A stretch of 64,000 bases of DNA from positions 1 to 64,000 of the forward strand of contig CAYZBG010000015.1 in NCBI GenBank assembly GCA_964476565.1, written 5' to 3'. Each line of letters opens with the position of its first letter. Position 1 is the stretch's first letter. The notes below the pieces were generated by a model that did no database searches, was not told the DNA's origin, and saw nothing but the letters and a program-made list of their open reading frames with translations. Shown piece after piece: positions 47,101-56,354 of the stretch. Both the position numbers and the translations under genes were made by a program. Source of the DNA: CAMAXB01 sp964476565 (GTDB taxonomy: Bacteria > Verrucomicrobiota > Verrucomicrobiia > Opitutales > Opitutaceae).

Positions 47101-49146
47101 TTAGCGCGACGTGCGCACTGGCACCCGTTGCAAGGCCTCGGCCAGTTGCTCGAGCTTGAGGGGCTTGTAGAGATGGTCGTTCATCCCCGCCTGGCGGGTA
47201 CGATCGCGTCCGCTCTGCAGTCCGCCCGCCGTGAGCGCGACGATCCACGGATCGCCTCCCAGCCGCCGGGTGCGGATGACCTCGGTCGCCGTGAGTCCGT
47301 CCATGACCGGCATCTGCAAGTCCATCAGCACCACGTCGAACTCAGTGTGTTCAAGCAAGGTGACCGCTTCGCCGCCGTGGCCGGCGACGGTCGCTTCAAG
47401 GCCGAGACGCGAGAGCATCATCCGTCCGACCTTCTGGTTGACGGGGTTGTCCTCGACGAGCAGCACGCGGAGGCGCGGCAGCGCGGTCTCGGTGCCACGC
47501 GGCGCCGGGGTCCCACCGGGGGTGAAGCGCGGTTCGGGGCGTGCGCCGGCAATGACGCGGGCCAGGTGGTCGCGGATCACCTCGGGGTGAAGCGGCTTGA
47601 GGATCGCAGCGTCGATGCCGGGTCCGCGCAGCTTGTGGCCGAACGGTCCGAGGGCGAGGATGGGAAAGGTCCGGCGCGACGACTGGTTCAGCACCGCGCA
47701 GGCCTCGAGGGCATCGAGGTCCGGCGGCCGGTGGTCGACGATGGCGGCGCCAAAGGTACCATCGTCCATGAGCGCGAGGGCTTCCGCGGCGGTGGACGCA
47801 AAGAGCGGTTCGCCCCCGAGATCGCGCACCGCGGCGGCGAGCAAGCCGCGGTTGGTCGGTTGATCGGTCAGGATTAAAATGCTGCTGCCGGGGAACTGCG
47901 GCCATGACGGCGTCGTCCGCGTGGCTCCGGCCACGAGTGGTGCGAGCACGGTGAAGCGGAAAGTCGCGCCCTTGCCCTCGTCGCTTTCCACGGCCATGTC
48001 GCCGCCCATGAGCAGCGCGAGACGCTTGCTGATGGCGAGGCCCAGACCGGTGCCGCCGTAGTGGCGTGAAACGGTGCTGTCGACCTGGGAGAAACTGCGG
48101 AAGAGGCGGTCCTGCCGTTCGCGCGGAATGCCGATGCCGGTGTCACGCACGCTGAACTCCAGCATGACGGCCTCCGGGTTTTCCGGCACCGGGCGGTGGC
48201 GGAGGGAGACCACGACTTCCCCGCGCGCGGTGAACTTGACCGCATTGCCGATGAGGTTGACCAGGATCTGACGGAGCCGGTTGGGATCGCCCATCACCCG
48301 GGCGGGCAGATCGGGCGCCACGACGCAGGCGAGCTCGAGGTGGCGGTCGTGTGCCTTGGCCGCGAGCAGTTCCGCCGCCTCGTAGGTGCAGGCGGAGGGA
48401 TCGAACGGCACCTGTTCGATCTCGAGCTGACCGGCCTCGATCTTGGAGAAATCGAGCGTATCATTGATCACGGCCAGCAGGGCCTCGCCGGAGAGTTTGA
48501 TCGTGCGCAGGCAGTCGCGCTGCTCCTCGCTCAAGGGAGTTTCCTCGATGAGCGAGGTCATGCCGATGATGCCGTTCAGCGGCGTCCGGATCTCGTGGCT
48601 CATCGTGGCGAGGAAGACGCTCTTCGCTTCGTCGGCCGCAGCCGCTTCGGAGGCGAGCTGCTGGGCGCGGCAGATGGTCTGCTCAAACTGCTCGTTCAGG
48701 CTTTGCATCGCTTCCGTCGCGGCGGTGAGCGAGGCGGCCGCCCGCTTCGATTCCGTCAGGTCGATCGCGATGCCGTGCAGCCGGCCCGGGGCGGAGCATT
48801 CCCCGATCAGGCGTAACCATCCTTCGGATACGCCGCACTGCCCGAGCTCCACCTCCACGTCGATTGCGGCGCCGGCGGAGCGGGCGCCGGCCAGGGCGGA
48901 CTCCATCCCGGCGCGGGACGCCGGCGTGTAGAGCGCGAACATGCCGGCGAGGCTCGGCGGCATGGAAACGGGAATGCGATGCAACGCGTGGCAGCCCTCG
49001 TCCCAGCGGACGAGGCCCGAATCGAGATCGAGTGCCCACGTGCCGAGCGGCACGCCGCGGCCGGCCAGGCCCAAGGCGATCGCCGCCGGAGGCAGGTCCG
49101 GAATCGGCGACGGGCGCGATGAGGCAACGAGGGTAGACGAAGGCAT
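47101..49146 (-). CDS. Cytoplasmic hybrid histidine kinase with two receiver domains
   Basis: A 681-residue sensor kinase without membrane helices. A PAS-like sensor occupies about 30-135 (WALDLDSGLVRWDEGCHALH). The phosphoacceptor is His184 in ATMSHEIRTPLNG, and the HATPase domain has NLIGNAVKFT, RDTGIGIPRERQDRLF and YGGTGLGLAISKRLA. Receiver 1 (about 425-545, SILILTDQPTNRGLLAAAVR; AAIVDHRPPDLDAL) is weak; receiver 2 (about 570-681, VLLVEDNPVNQK; VVLMDLQMPVMDGLTATEV; KPLKLEQLAEAL) is canonical. No Hpt domain. The DUF1080 gene follows it, but its own target is unknown. Confidence 0.9.
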   Translation of the reverse strand: MPSSTLVASSRPSPIPDLPPAAIALGLAGRGVPLGTWALDLDSGLVRWDEGCHALHRIPVSMPPSLAGMFALYTPASRAGMESALAGARSAGAAIDVEVELGQCGVSEGWLRLIGECSAPGRLHGIAIDLTESKRAAASLTAATEAMQSLNEQFEQTICRAQQLASEAAAADEAKSVFLATMSHEIRTPLNGIIGMTSLIEETPLSEEQRDCLRTIKLSGEALLAVINDTLDFSKIEAGQLEIEQVPFDPSACTYEAAELLAAKAHDRHLELACVVAPDLPARVMGDPNRLRQILVNLIGNAVKFTARGEVVVSLRHRPVPENPEAVMLEFSVRDTGIGIPRERQDRLFRSFSQVDSTVSRHYGGTGLGLAISKRLALLMGGDMAVESDEGKGATFRFTVLAPLVAGATRTTPSWPQFPGSSILILTDQPTNRGLLAAAVRDLGGEPLFASTAAEALALMDDGTFGAAIVDHRPPDLDALEACAVLNQSSRRTFPILALGPFGHKLRGPGIDAAILKPLHPEVIRDHLARVIAGARPEPRFTPGGTPAPRGTETALPRLRVLLVEDNPVNQKVGRMMLSRLGLEATVAGHGGEAVTLLEHTEFDVVLMDLQMPVMDGLTATEVIRTRRLGGDPWIVALTAGGLQSGRDRTRQAGMNDHLYKPLKLEQLAEALQRVPVRTSR

Positions 49147-49360
49147 GGTCTGGGGTGTTCTTCGGCACACTTCCCAATTGGGTTTAGGGCCTATTCCCCA
49201 GGAAACGGGAGGGGCCGGCGGGGCCTGACTGCGTGGATGGGCGTGCTAACCGGATTGAGCGGAGAAGGTTGCGAGGCGATGCTTCACCCCGGCGACCGGC
49301 TGTGGGCTCGGCCGAGAAGCCGGTGTGTTCCGCCAAACCGGCTGGGGGGAACACCCGAGC
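49147..49360. other. Intergenic region before the hybrid kinase
   Basis: About 214 bases between two minus-strand genes. CCCAATTGGG (49173-49182) is a perfect 10-base palindrome 27-36 bases before the kinase start, a candidate operator. An AGCCGGT/ACCGGCT inverted repeat lies near the end of the EamA gene around 49318-49343. I see no gene. Confidence 0.4.
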
Positions 49361-50329
49361 TCAGCCGGGAGGCACCGTGGCTGGACGCGGCGAGGCCACG
49401 ACCGGCTCCCGGTTCACCAGCCAGATCCCCGCGCTTACCAGCGTGAGGGCGGCCAGGTAGCGCAGCTCGAGAATGGGCTCGCGCAGGAAGAGGGCGGAGA
49501 GGAGGGCGCCAAAGACCGGAATGAGAAAACTGTAGACGGCCACGACGCCGACCCGGTTGTGTTTAAGCAATAGGCTCCAGAGCACGAACGCGACCGACGA
49601 CAGCACCACCAGGTAGCCGAGCAGCAGGCCGGAGGCGGGGGAGAATCCCTGCAGCCGACCGCCGGCGGCGTGGCCGATGACGAGCAGCAGCAGACCGCCC
49701 AGGGTCAGTTGATGGCCCGTCATCGCGATCACATCCATGCGCTGCGACAGCCGCTTCCCGTAGATCGACGAAGCAGACAGGAAGAACGCGCTGATCACGA
49801 CGAAGCCCTCACCCCGGAAGGATAGGGTAAGATCGAGTCCGCCGGAGGTGAGGTTGACGCCGATCACACCGGCGAAGCCGAGGATGCAGCCCCCGATGCG
49901 CCGCACCGTGAGACGGTCGTTGGCGTACAGGACGTGGGCCAGCAGGACGCTGAAGAACGTCGTGCTCCCGACCATGATCGATCCTTTCACTCCCGTGGTG
50001 TGCGCGAGGCCGATGTAGAAAAACAGGTAGTGCAGGGTGGTCTGGGTGACGCCCAGCAGCAGGAGTGGACCGACGTGGAGGCGAAGCGGAAGCAGCACCG
50101 GCTGCCGGCGCACACCTGTGACGGCGAGGAGGAGGAGGCCGGCGAGGGTGAAGCGCCAGCCGGCGAAGACGATCTGCGTGCCAGTTTCACCCGGACCAAT
50201 GCCAAACAAAGCGTAGCCCTGCTTGATCGCCGGGTAGGCGCTGCCCCACAGCAGGCAGCAGACGGAGGCGAGCACGAGGACCGTGGCCGGCCGGGTGTAG
50301 GAAGCGGACGAAGGCACGGAGGGCAGCAT
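49361..50329 (-). CDS. EamA-family (DMT) transporter
   Basis: A 322-residue membrane protein from the chosen ATG at 50329 (MLPSVPSSASYTRPATVLVL), with ten predicted helices in two EamA repeats. The first helix contains CCLLWGSAYPAIKQGYALFG. Typical blocks are TTLHYLFFYIGLAHTTGVKG and VVAVYSFLIPVFGALLSALF near the end of the second repeat. An upstream ATG at 50374 adds 15 residues. Drug/metabolite exporters of this type move amino acids or metabolites; the substrate is unknown. Confidence 0.85.
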   Translation of the reverse strand: MLPSVPSSASYTRPATVLVLASVCCLLWGSAYPAIKQGYALFGIGPGETGTQIVFAGWRFTLAGLLLLAVTGVRRQPVLLPLRLHVGPLLLLGVTQTTLHYLFFYIGLAHTTGVKGSIMVGSTTFFSVLLAHVLYANDRLTVRRIGGCILGFAGVIGVNLTSGGLDLTLSFRGEGFVVISAFFLSASSIYGKRLSQRMDVIAMTGHQLTLGGLLLLVIGHAAGGRLQGFSPASGLLLGYLVVLSSVAFVLWSLLLKHNRVGVVAVYSFLIPVFGALLSALFLREPILELRYLAALTLVSAGIWLVNREPVVASPRPATVPPG

Positions 50330-50407
50330 CGAGGGCGGCCGGCCGCGGCGCAATGTTGCACCGGTTTGAAGCATTGCGCGTGGCTTCGGGGCGGATCACG
50401 GTGCGGG

Positions 50408-51751
50408 ATGCGCTTCTCCCGACTGGTTGCCGGCTTCATCCGGCTTAGCTCGCTTCTTCCCGTGGCATTTGCGCCGGTGCACGCCGAGCCGTTTGTGATC
50501 AACGATGACGGCGGCTGGTGCTGGTTTCAGGACGAACGGGTGCTGGTGCACGGCGATCAGCTGTGGGTCGTATCGGTGGCCTCGGGCCACACGGAGACGG
50601 CCCGCACCGGCAACGTCGAAGTGGCGACGCGAGAGCTCGCCTCCGGCCGCACCCGCCGGTTCGTCCTGCATCCCAATCTTCAGTACAACGACCACGCCAC
50701 CCCGGCGCTGTTGCCTTTGGCGGACGGACGCGTGCTCGCGATCTACAGCGGCCACAATCACGAACGCATGTACCACCGCACGACTGTGCGCCCGTTCGAT
50801 GGGACGGAGTGGACCGCACCGGTGGCCTTTCAGCCGACCCCGGAGGCGCGTGTCACTTACGCCAATCTCGTGCGGCTATCGTCGGAGGGCGGGCGCATCT
50901 ACAATTTCTTCCGGGGCTTCGACCCCCAGTGGAAGCCCTCGTGGATGACCAGCGAGGACGACGGTCGTACCTGGACGTCGCGCGGGCTCTGGATCGACCA
51001 GCCGGGACCGGACCGTCACCGGCCGTACGTGAAGTACATCGGCAACGGACGGGACGAGATCCATTTCGTCTTCACCGAAGGCCACCCGCGCAATTTCGAC
51101 AACAGCCTGTACCACGCCGTCTATCGGGCGGGTGCTTACCATCGCAGCGACGGCACCGCGGTTCATCCGGTTGACGCCGGTCCGATTACACCCGAGCGCG
51201 CCACGCGGATCTTCGCCGGCAGTCCCCGCGGCATCGCATGGCCTTCGGATCTGCACCTCGATGCGGAGGGACGGCCCGTCGCGGCGTACAGCGTGCAGGT
51301 GTCGGCCGGACGCCTGCCGCATTCGCATCCGGACTGGGGGCAGGACCTGCGTTACCGTTATGCCCGCTGGGACGGACAGCGGTGGGCGGATTTCGAAATC
51401 GCGCGGGCCGGCACCCGCCTCTACCCGGGGGAGGATGATTACTCCGGCCTGATTGCCCTCGATCCTCAGGACGTATCGACCGTGTTCATCTCGGCCAACG
51501 TGGACCCGGTCACCGGGGCTCCCTTGGCCCATCGCCGTTATCAGCTCTTTCGCGGACACACCCCGGATGAGGGGAAAACCTGGACGTGGACCCAGCTGAC
51601 GAACACCCCGGATCGGGACAATCTGCGCCCAGTGGTGGCGATGTGGCCGGACTCGGACCGTCTCGCGTTGGTGTGGATGCGCGGCCACTACCGCACCTAC
51701 ACGAACTACGACCTCGAGATGGTGGGTCAGGTGCTGCCGCGGAGACGCTGA
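50408..51751 (+). CDS. Secreted BNR-repeat propeller protein
   Basis: A 447-residue protein with a signal peptide (about 1-26). The rest shows BNR-like blocks: NDDGGWCWFQDERVLVHG, NDHATPALLPLADGRVLAIY, YANLVRLSSEGGRIYNFFRG, SWMTSEDDGRTWTSRG and KTWTWTQLTNTPDRDNLRPV, typical of the BNR_4 group with seven-bladed propellers. Some members of this group act on rhamnose-glucuronate linkages (PL42 type), which would suit the pectin theme, but I cannot confirm catalytic residues. The start at 50408 is 78 bases from the divergent EamA start. Confidence 0.65.
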   Translation: MRFSRLVAGFIRLSSLLPVAFAPVHAEPFVINDDGGWCWFQDERVLVHGDQLWVVSVASGHTETARTGNVEVATRELASGRTRRFVLHPNLQYNDHATPALLPLADGRVLAIYSGHNHERMYHRTTVRPFDGTEWTAPVAFQPTPEARVTYANLVRLSSEGGRIYNFFRGFDPQWKPSWMTSEDDGRTWTSRGLWIDQPGPDRHRPYVKYIGNGRDEIHFVFTEGHPRNFDNSLYHAVYRAGAYHRSDGTAVHPVDAGPITPERATRIFAGSPRGIAWPSDLHLDAEGRPVAAYSVQVSAGRLPHSHPDWGQDLRYRYARWDGQRWADFEIARAGTRLYPGEDDYSGLIALDPQDVSTVFISANVDPVTGAPLAHRRYQLFRGHTPDEGKTWTWTQLTNTPDRDNLRPVVAMWPDSDRLALVWMRGHYRTYTNYDLEMVGQVLPRRR

Positions 51752-51842
51752 CGCGGCCCAGCCCTTCATCCTGGATCCCAACTGGCCAAAGTCCGAGAAC
51801 GAGCGCCTTGCGTGCACCGGGCGGCCGGGCTTTTTTCCACGC

Positions 51843-52388
51843 ATGAGAACCTTGTCGCAGCGGAAAAGGGAACGGGGGGCGTCGGGCCCGAAGACCTGGC
51901 TGATCGTGGTGCTGCTGGTGGCGGCGGTGGCCGGCGCCGGATGGTGGTTCGGCGTGCGTGGCGTACTGGAACGCCGGGCTGCAGAGGCTGCCAAAGTGGA
52001 GGCAGCACTGGCGGCGCAGCGGGAGCGACGGCTGGCGTTGTTTGGCGAACGTGCCCTCGCCGAAGGCGTCGTGTTTCGATCCAGCGGCCTCGGTCTGCGC
52101 ATCCTGAATCCGGGAGAAGGTCGCCAACCCGGGCTGAGTGACACCATCCGAATCATCTACAAGGGCACCACGAAGGATGGAACCGTGTTCGATCAGGCCA
52201 AGGAGCCGGCGGAGTTCACGCTGGGTCGACTCGTGCCGGGCATGGCGACGGGATTGCAGGAGCTTCGTCCGGGAGGGAGCATGGAGCTCTTCATTCCGCC
52301 GTCTCTCGGCTACGGCAACCGGCAGATCGCCGGCATCCCGGCCGGATCGGGGCTGATCTTCGAGGTCACCCTGGTAGAGATCAAGTGA
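51843..52388 (+). CDS. Membrane-anchored FKBP-type peptidyl-prolyl isomerase
   Basis: A 181-residue protein. An N-terminal helix (about 18-38, TWLIVVLLVAAVAGAGWWFG) is followed by a coiled region rich in Ala/Glu (about 45-70) and an FKBP domain (about 75-181): RIIYKGTTKDGTVFDQAKEP, EFTLGRLVPGMATGLQEL, MELFIPPSLGYGNRQIAGIP and LIFEVTLVEIK. It should fold proteins in the periplasm. The terminator downstream belongs to the next, minus-strand gene. Confidence 0.9.
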   Translation: MRTLSQRKRERGASGPKTWLIVVLLVAAVAGAGWWFGVRGVLERRAAEAAKVEAALAAQRERRLALFGERALAEGVVFRSSGLGLRILNPGEGRQPGLSDTIRIIYKGTTKDGTVFDQAKEPAEFTLGRLVPGMATGLQELRPGGSMELFIPPSLGYGNRQIAGIPAGSGLIFEVTLVEIK

Positions 52389-52401
52389 TGCCCTCGGGCG
52401 C

Positions 52402-52430
52402 AAAAAAAGGCCCCGGATTGCTCCGGGGCC
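52402..52430 (-). terminator. Intrinsic terminator of the LamG gene
   Basis: GGCCCCGGA (52409-52417) and TCCGGGGCC (52422-52430) form a 9-bp stem with a 4-base loop. On the minus strand seven T follow (plus-strand A run 52402-52408). It lies 26 bases after the LamG gene stop and 14 bases after the FKBP stop. Confidence 0.88.
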
Positions 52431-52455
52431 TCGTCAGTCGCCGATCGGCGCAGGC

Positions 52456-53994
52456 TTAGAGTTCGTTGGCGAGGTTCTCGATTTGCGCGGCTCCGAGGGC
52501 GGAGTGGTAAACCCTGACGTTCTCGAGCGTGCCCTGATAGATGTTGGTTTGGGCGGCGGAGCTGGGGATGCCGAGGCGCAGCGGCGTGGTCGTGTTGTTC
52601 ACGCCGTAGGTGATGCCGCTTTGGGAGGCGACCTGCACCCCGTCGACATAGATCCGCGCCGTGCCGCCGGTGAAGGTGCAGGCAAGGTGGACGCGGACGT
52701 TGGGGTTGTAGACGCCGGTGGCGATGGTGTCGGTGCGCGTGGCCTCGCTGCCGACGCGGAACCAGAGATCACCATTCGCCCGCAGCTTGACCGACCAACC
52801 GGCGGTGCCGGAGGAGGGCAGCTTGTCCACCGGTCCCATCGCCGCCAACTGGGCCGGCGTGGCGAAGAAGGCGACGGTGAGGCTGGAGGCGGAGCCGGGT
52901 GATGTGCCGCCGTCGTAGACGGTGGTCGAGCCGTTGAAGGAGGTCAGGGCATCGCGGGACCACACGGGAGCCACATTGGTGGCAAGTTCGCTGATTTGCT
53001 CGGGTGTAAGCACGGCATTGTAGATCCGCACCTGCTCCAGCGTGCCGTCGTAGATGTTGGAGAGTGCCGCAGCGCTGGGAATACCCAGGCGGAGCGGTGT
53101 GGTCGTGTTGTTCACGCCATAGGTGATGCCGCTCTGGCTGGCCACTCGGGAGCCGTTCACAAAGACCTCCGCCGTACCGCCGCCAAAGGTCACAGCGATG
53201 TGAACGCGGGTGTTGGCAGCATACACGCCGGTGGCGATCGTGTCGGTGCGTGTGGCTTCACTGCCGACGCGGAACCATAGATCGCCATTGCTGCGCAGCT
53301 TGACCGACCAGCCGGCGGAGCCCGACGCGGGCAGCTTGTCGATGACACCCATGTTGTCACGTTTGTCGGCACGTGCGAAGAACGCGACCGTCAGCTGAGT
53401 CGAGGATCCGGGAGCGGTGCCGAGTTCATCGTAGTCGGTGGTGCCGTTGTACGTGCGCACCGGTTCCTGGCGGGCTACGGGCGGCGTCTGTTCGGCCATC
53501 GCGGCGATTTGAGCCGACGTCAGAGCGTAATTGTAGATCCGCACATACTCCAGTTCACCCTCGTAGATGTTGGTCTGTGCGGCGGAGCTGGGAATGCCGA
53601 GTCGGAGGGGTGTGGTGGTGTTGGCCACGCCGTAGGCGGTGATGCCGGGTTGCTCGCCGGCCAGGACACCGTTCACGTAAATGCGTCCGATCCCGCCGGA
53701 GAACGTGCAGGCGATGTGGACCTTGTTGCCGGCGGAGTAGGCACCCGTGGCAATCACGTCCTGCTTGGTGGCTTCGCTGCCAATACGGAACCAGAGGTCT
53801 CCGTTGCTGCGCATCTTCACGGACCAGCCCTGCGAGCCCGAGGCTGGCAGTTTGTCGACCGCGCCCATGGAAGCGAGCTTGGCCGGGGTGGCGAAGAAGG
53901 CCACGGTCAGGCTCTGGCCCGAGCCCGGGGTGGTTCCGCCATCCACCATCGTGGTGGTGCCGTTGAACAGCGGCGGATCGTCGTTGCGGTAGAC
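52456..53994 (-). repeat. Three tandem 513-bp LamG-encoding repeats
   Basis: Equivalent positions in the three units are 513 bases apart, for example at the ATGTTGG motif (52541, 53054, 53567) and GCCGACGCGG (52750, 53263). The first-encoded unit has one extra codon. DNA identity within core blocks is high, including many synonymous sites, which suggests recent duplication or gene conversion. Confidence 0.85.
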
Positions 53995-55542
53995 CTCGCT
54001 GCTCGGCTCGGTGCCGCCCAGGCGGTCGTTCAACTGTGCGAGGAAGAGACTGGGAATGGCTGCAATGTGGGTGCCTTCCGATTCAATGATGCCGGCCGGT
54101 TCGTTGGGGCTGTCGACGCCCGTGACGTCACCGATGCAGCCGATCGCCCAGTTGGTGTGCGGCCCCTGGGGATCCTGGACCACGATGCGGTCCGCACTGC
54201 AGTTCCACATCATGATCTGGGCCCCGGCCCAGCCGTGGCCGCTGCCAGAGATCAAACGATTGCGCACGCGGATTTCGTTGTCGCTGGTGACGTTGTCGTA
54301 GAGATGTCCGGTCGTCCACCGATGATGGGGCCCCGCGTCGCTGAGAGCACCAGTGGTGGTGCAGTTGTAGAACACGCTCGGTCCGGGTGTGAAGCTGCCG
54401 GAGACAAAGCAGTGACGGCCGCCCCCGCTTGATGAGCTGTTTTGCACGAGGATCCGCTGCCCGTTGACGTTGAAGGCATAGCGGCGGCCGGTGCCGTACT
54501 CGCCGACTGGATCGATCATCTTGCAGTTGTCCACCGTGATGAAGCTCGAGTCATCGTCTTCGACGCTCACCGCGGCGTAACCAAAATAGTAGGCCTCGAG
54601 ATTGCGGGCCCAACCGTGTTTGACGCGCTGAAAGGCGACGGCCTTCCAGCCGTGCAAGAGGTCGGTGGCGTTGTCCGGGTCGGAAAGGAAACGGATGCCC
54701 TCGACTCCGACGTTCTCGATGCGCTGGGACGTGATCTTCACGACATCGAGATCCCGGTTGCTGGCCTGCACCGGATCCATCACCGGGGCGTCAAGGTGCA
54801 GGGTGTTGCCGTCAACGGAGACGACTTGCCGTTCGGCCCGGTAGCGGGAACCGGAGACGGACCAGGATTCGTCCGTGCTGCCATCCATCATGTAGGTGGA
54901 GTTCATGCGCAACAGGTCGATCCAGGCCTGGGTTGGCTGATAATGAAGGACCACCCAGTCGCCTGCCACGAAACCGTGGCCGGACGAAACCGTGACCTGC
55001 TTGGCGCCATAAGGCACGTAGCTGCCCTGAACCTGGCTGCGACTGGACTCGATCAGACTGATACCGCCCGGACCCTCGAATCGCAGGCAGTCGGTATCGT
55101 CGTTGTCATTGTACTGAAACCGTGTGCCGGAGGCATGGGACCCCGCGCCGCGGAGAACGATGCCGCTGGCCCGGACGTAGAGCGTTCCGCTTAGATTATA
55201 GACGCCGGCGGCGAATTCGATCGCGCCGCGAAACCCGTTTGCCTGCACCGGCAAGGCTGCGACTTCGTCGATCAGGTCCTGGATTCGCGCGCGATTGTCG
55301 CCGGACACGGGGCCGATCGACCGGACCATCAGGACGTCGGGAATCGGGACCTCGCTATTGCGGTAACCGACGCCGCTGAAATCGGGCACGACATCGCCAT
55401 TGGCAGTGGGGGTGTAGGTGAGTTTGCCGTTCGTGCCATACGAGACGAGGGTCGTGGTCTGGGCGGAAGCGGCGACGGCAAGGAGTGCGGCCGCGAGGAG
55501 CAGGGCGGAGGATCTCCACCCGGGGATATGACGTAGCTTCAT
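52456..55542 (-). CDS. Secreted beta-helix protein with three tandem LamG domains
   Basis: A 1028-residue protein with a signal peptide (about 1-27). Residues about 60-520 look like a right-handed parallel beta-helix of the pectate-lyase superfamily (AIEFAAGVYNLSGTLYVRAS; IVLRGAGSHASGTRF; ENVGVEGIRFLSD; ITVDNCKMIDPVGEYG). The C-terminal half holds three Con A-like LamG modules (about 530-690, 695-860, 865-1028), each with LTVAFFA, DKLPASG, GWSVK, NGDLWFR, TTTPLRLGIPS and IY-containing segments. Catalytic residues of a lyase are not recognised. The modules may bind glycans. A fossil TonB receptor end and terminator lie upstream. Confidence 0.85.
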   Translation of the reverse strand: MKLRHIPGWRSSALLLAAALLAVAASAQTTTLVSYGTNGKLTYTPTANGDVVPDFSGVGYRNSEVPIPDVLMVRSIGPVSGDNRARIQDLIDEVAALPVQANGFRGAIEFAAGVYNLSGTLYVRASGIVLRGAGSHASGTRFQYNDNDDTDCLRFEGPGGISLIESSRSQVQGSYVPYGAKQVTVSSGHGFVAGDWVVLHYQPTQAWIDLLRMNSTYMMDGSTDESWSVSGSRYRAERQVVSVDGNTLHLDAPVMDPVQASNRDLDVVKITSQRIENVGVEGIRFLSDPDNATDLLHGWKAVAFQRVKHGWARNLEAYYFGYAAVSVEDDDSSFITVDNCKMIDPVGEYGTGRRYAFNVNGQRILVQNSSSSGGGRHCFVSGSFTPGPSVFYNCTTTGALSDAGPHHRWTTGHLYDNVTSDNEIRVRNRLISGSGHGWAGAQIMMWNCSADRIVVQDPQGPHTNWAIGCIGDVTGVDSPNEPAGIIESEGTHIAAIPSLFLAQLNDRLGGTEPSSEVYRNDDPPLFNGTTTMVDGGTTPGSGQSLTVAFFATPAKLASMGAVDKLPASGSQGWSVKMRSNGDLWFRIGSEATKQDVIATGAYSAGNKVHIACTFSGGIGRIYVNGVLAGEQPGITAYGVANTTTPLRLGIPSSAAQTNIYEGELEYVRIYNYALTSAQIAAMAEQTPPVARQEPVRTYNGTTDYDELGTAPGSSTQLTVAFFARADKRDNMGVIDKLPASGSAGWSVKLRSNGDLWFRVGSEATRTDTIATGVYAANTRVHIAVTFGGGTAEVFVNGSRVASQSGITYGVNNTTTPLRLGIPSAAALSNIYDGTLEQVRIYNAVLTPEQISELATNVAPVWSRDALTSFNGSTTVYDGGTSPGSASSLTVAFFATPAQLAAMGPVDKLPSSGTAGWSVKLRANGDLWFRVGSEATRTDTIATGVYNPNVRVHLACTFTGGTARIYVDGVQVASQSGITYGVNNTTTPLRLGIPSSAAQTNIYQGTLENVRVYHSALGAAQIENLANEL

Positions 55543-55917
55543 GTTGTGGGACTTTCCATCTTGGGTTTGGCTGGAAATGGGGAGTGTCCGGGATGAGCGA
55601 TCTCAAGTGGGGCGGGCGGCAGGAGCTGTCGGCCGGTGTGACGATCGCCACCGATGTAACTATAAAGCGGATACAGCTGGGAAACGGAATGGGACGGCTT
55701 GGCTTGAGATCCGAAGGTCGGAGATATCCAGGAAATAAAATCGCTGCGGGCCGCCCTAGTTGGCCCGCAGCGATCATCTATCTGACCCCGATTCAGTACC
55801 ACCGCGGCGGCCTCGTTAATTCCGCCGCGGCAGAGGGATGACCGGAAGCTCACGTGGGGCTGGAGGGAGTCCGGAGGGTGAAGAGGGCCGGAGCGAAGCA
55901 GGGCACCGGCCCTTCAC
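55543..55917. other. Intergenic region upstream of the LamG gene
   Basis: 375 bases with no intact gene. It contains the LamG gene's promoter region (about 55543-55720, no clear -35/-10 seen), the strong terminator described separately (55733-55774) and a hairpin around 55878-55917 formed by GTGAAG-GGCCGG arms, immediately after the fossil receptor's stop. Confidence 0.5.
55733..55774 (-). terminator. Strong terminator after the receptor fragment
   Basis: ATCGCTGCGGGCC (55740-55752) and GGCCCGCAGCGAT (55762-55774) form a perfect 13-bp stem with a 9-base loop. On the minus strand TTTTATTT follows. It ends transcription coming from the fossil receptor side and insulates the LamG gene downstream. 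Confidence 0.85.
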
Positions 55918-56079
55918 TCAAAAGCTGAAGGTGTTGGTCCAAACGAAGGACCGCGGCTCGAACGTGTAGCGCGCGGTGCGTGGATCGCCCGTATTGCCGT
56001 TGGGCAGGCAGGATACCAGAAGGGCGGCCCAGACGGGCGAACGGTCGCGAGGGCGGGCAGGGCGGGGATCGAGGTTCAT
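55918..56079 (-). pseudogene. C-terminal remnant of a TonB-dependent receptor
   Basis: The minus strand encodes 53 residues from an ATG at 56079. Its last 35, with SCLPNGNTGDPRTARYTFEP and then RSFVWTNTFSF, match the final barrel strands of verrucomicrobial TonB-dependent receptors; the intact receptor at 16406 ends similarly, with the last six residues TNTFSF identical. Upstream in all frames I see no further receptor sequence, so about 95% of the gene is missing, likely by deletion. The terminator at 55733-55774 probably belonged to it. The fragment follows a two-component pair that may once have controlled it. Confidence 0.65.
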
Positions 56080-56270
56080 GGCGGGGATCTGACGTGACGT
56101 GTGGGGAAGGACGGGCGCACCGTGTTGCGCGCGAAGGCCGGTTGAGCGGGCTCGCAACGCCGAGCCAAGACGGTGCAACTTGGCTCGTGGGACGTGACCT
56201 GGTCCGAGGGACCAGGAAAAGGGGCGGGGCAGGGGGATGGATCGGCCGTGTTGCCGATCACTGGCGCCGA

Positions 56271-56301
56271 CTATATACCGAGACTGTATACCAGTCTATA
56301 G
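56271..56301. promoter_or_regulatory. Nested TATA-rich dyad downstream of the response regulator
   Basis: AGACTG (56281-56286) TATAC CAGTCT (56292-56297) is a perfect inverted repeat. A direct repeat of TATACC occurs 13 bases apart (56274 and 56287), and CTATA/TATAG flank the whole. In an otherwise GC-rich stretch this stands out as a binding site or old promoter, located where the lost receptor gene would have begun being transcribed. Confidence 0.45.
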
Positions 56302-56354
56302 GCAGAACTGCCGAGGGGTTCAGCCGACGACCGCGAGGTCTGCCGCGGCGGACG

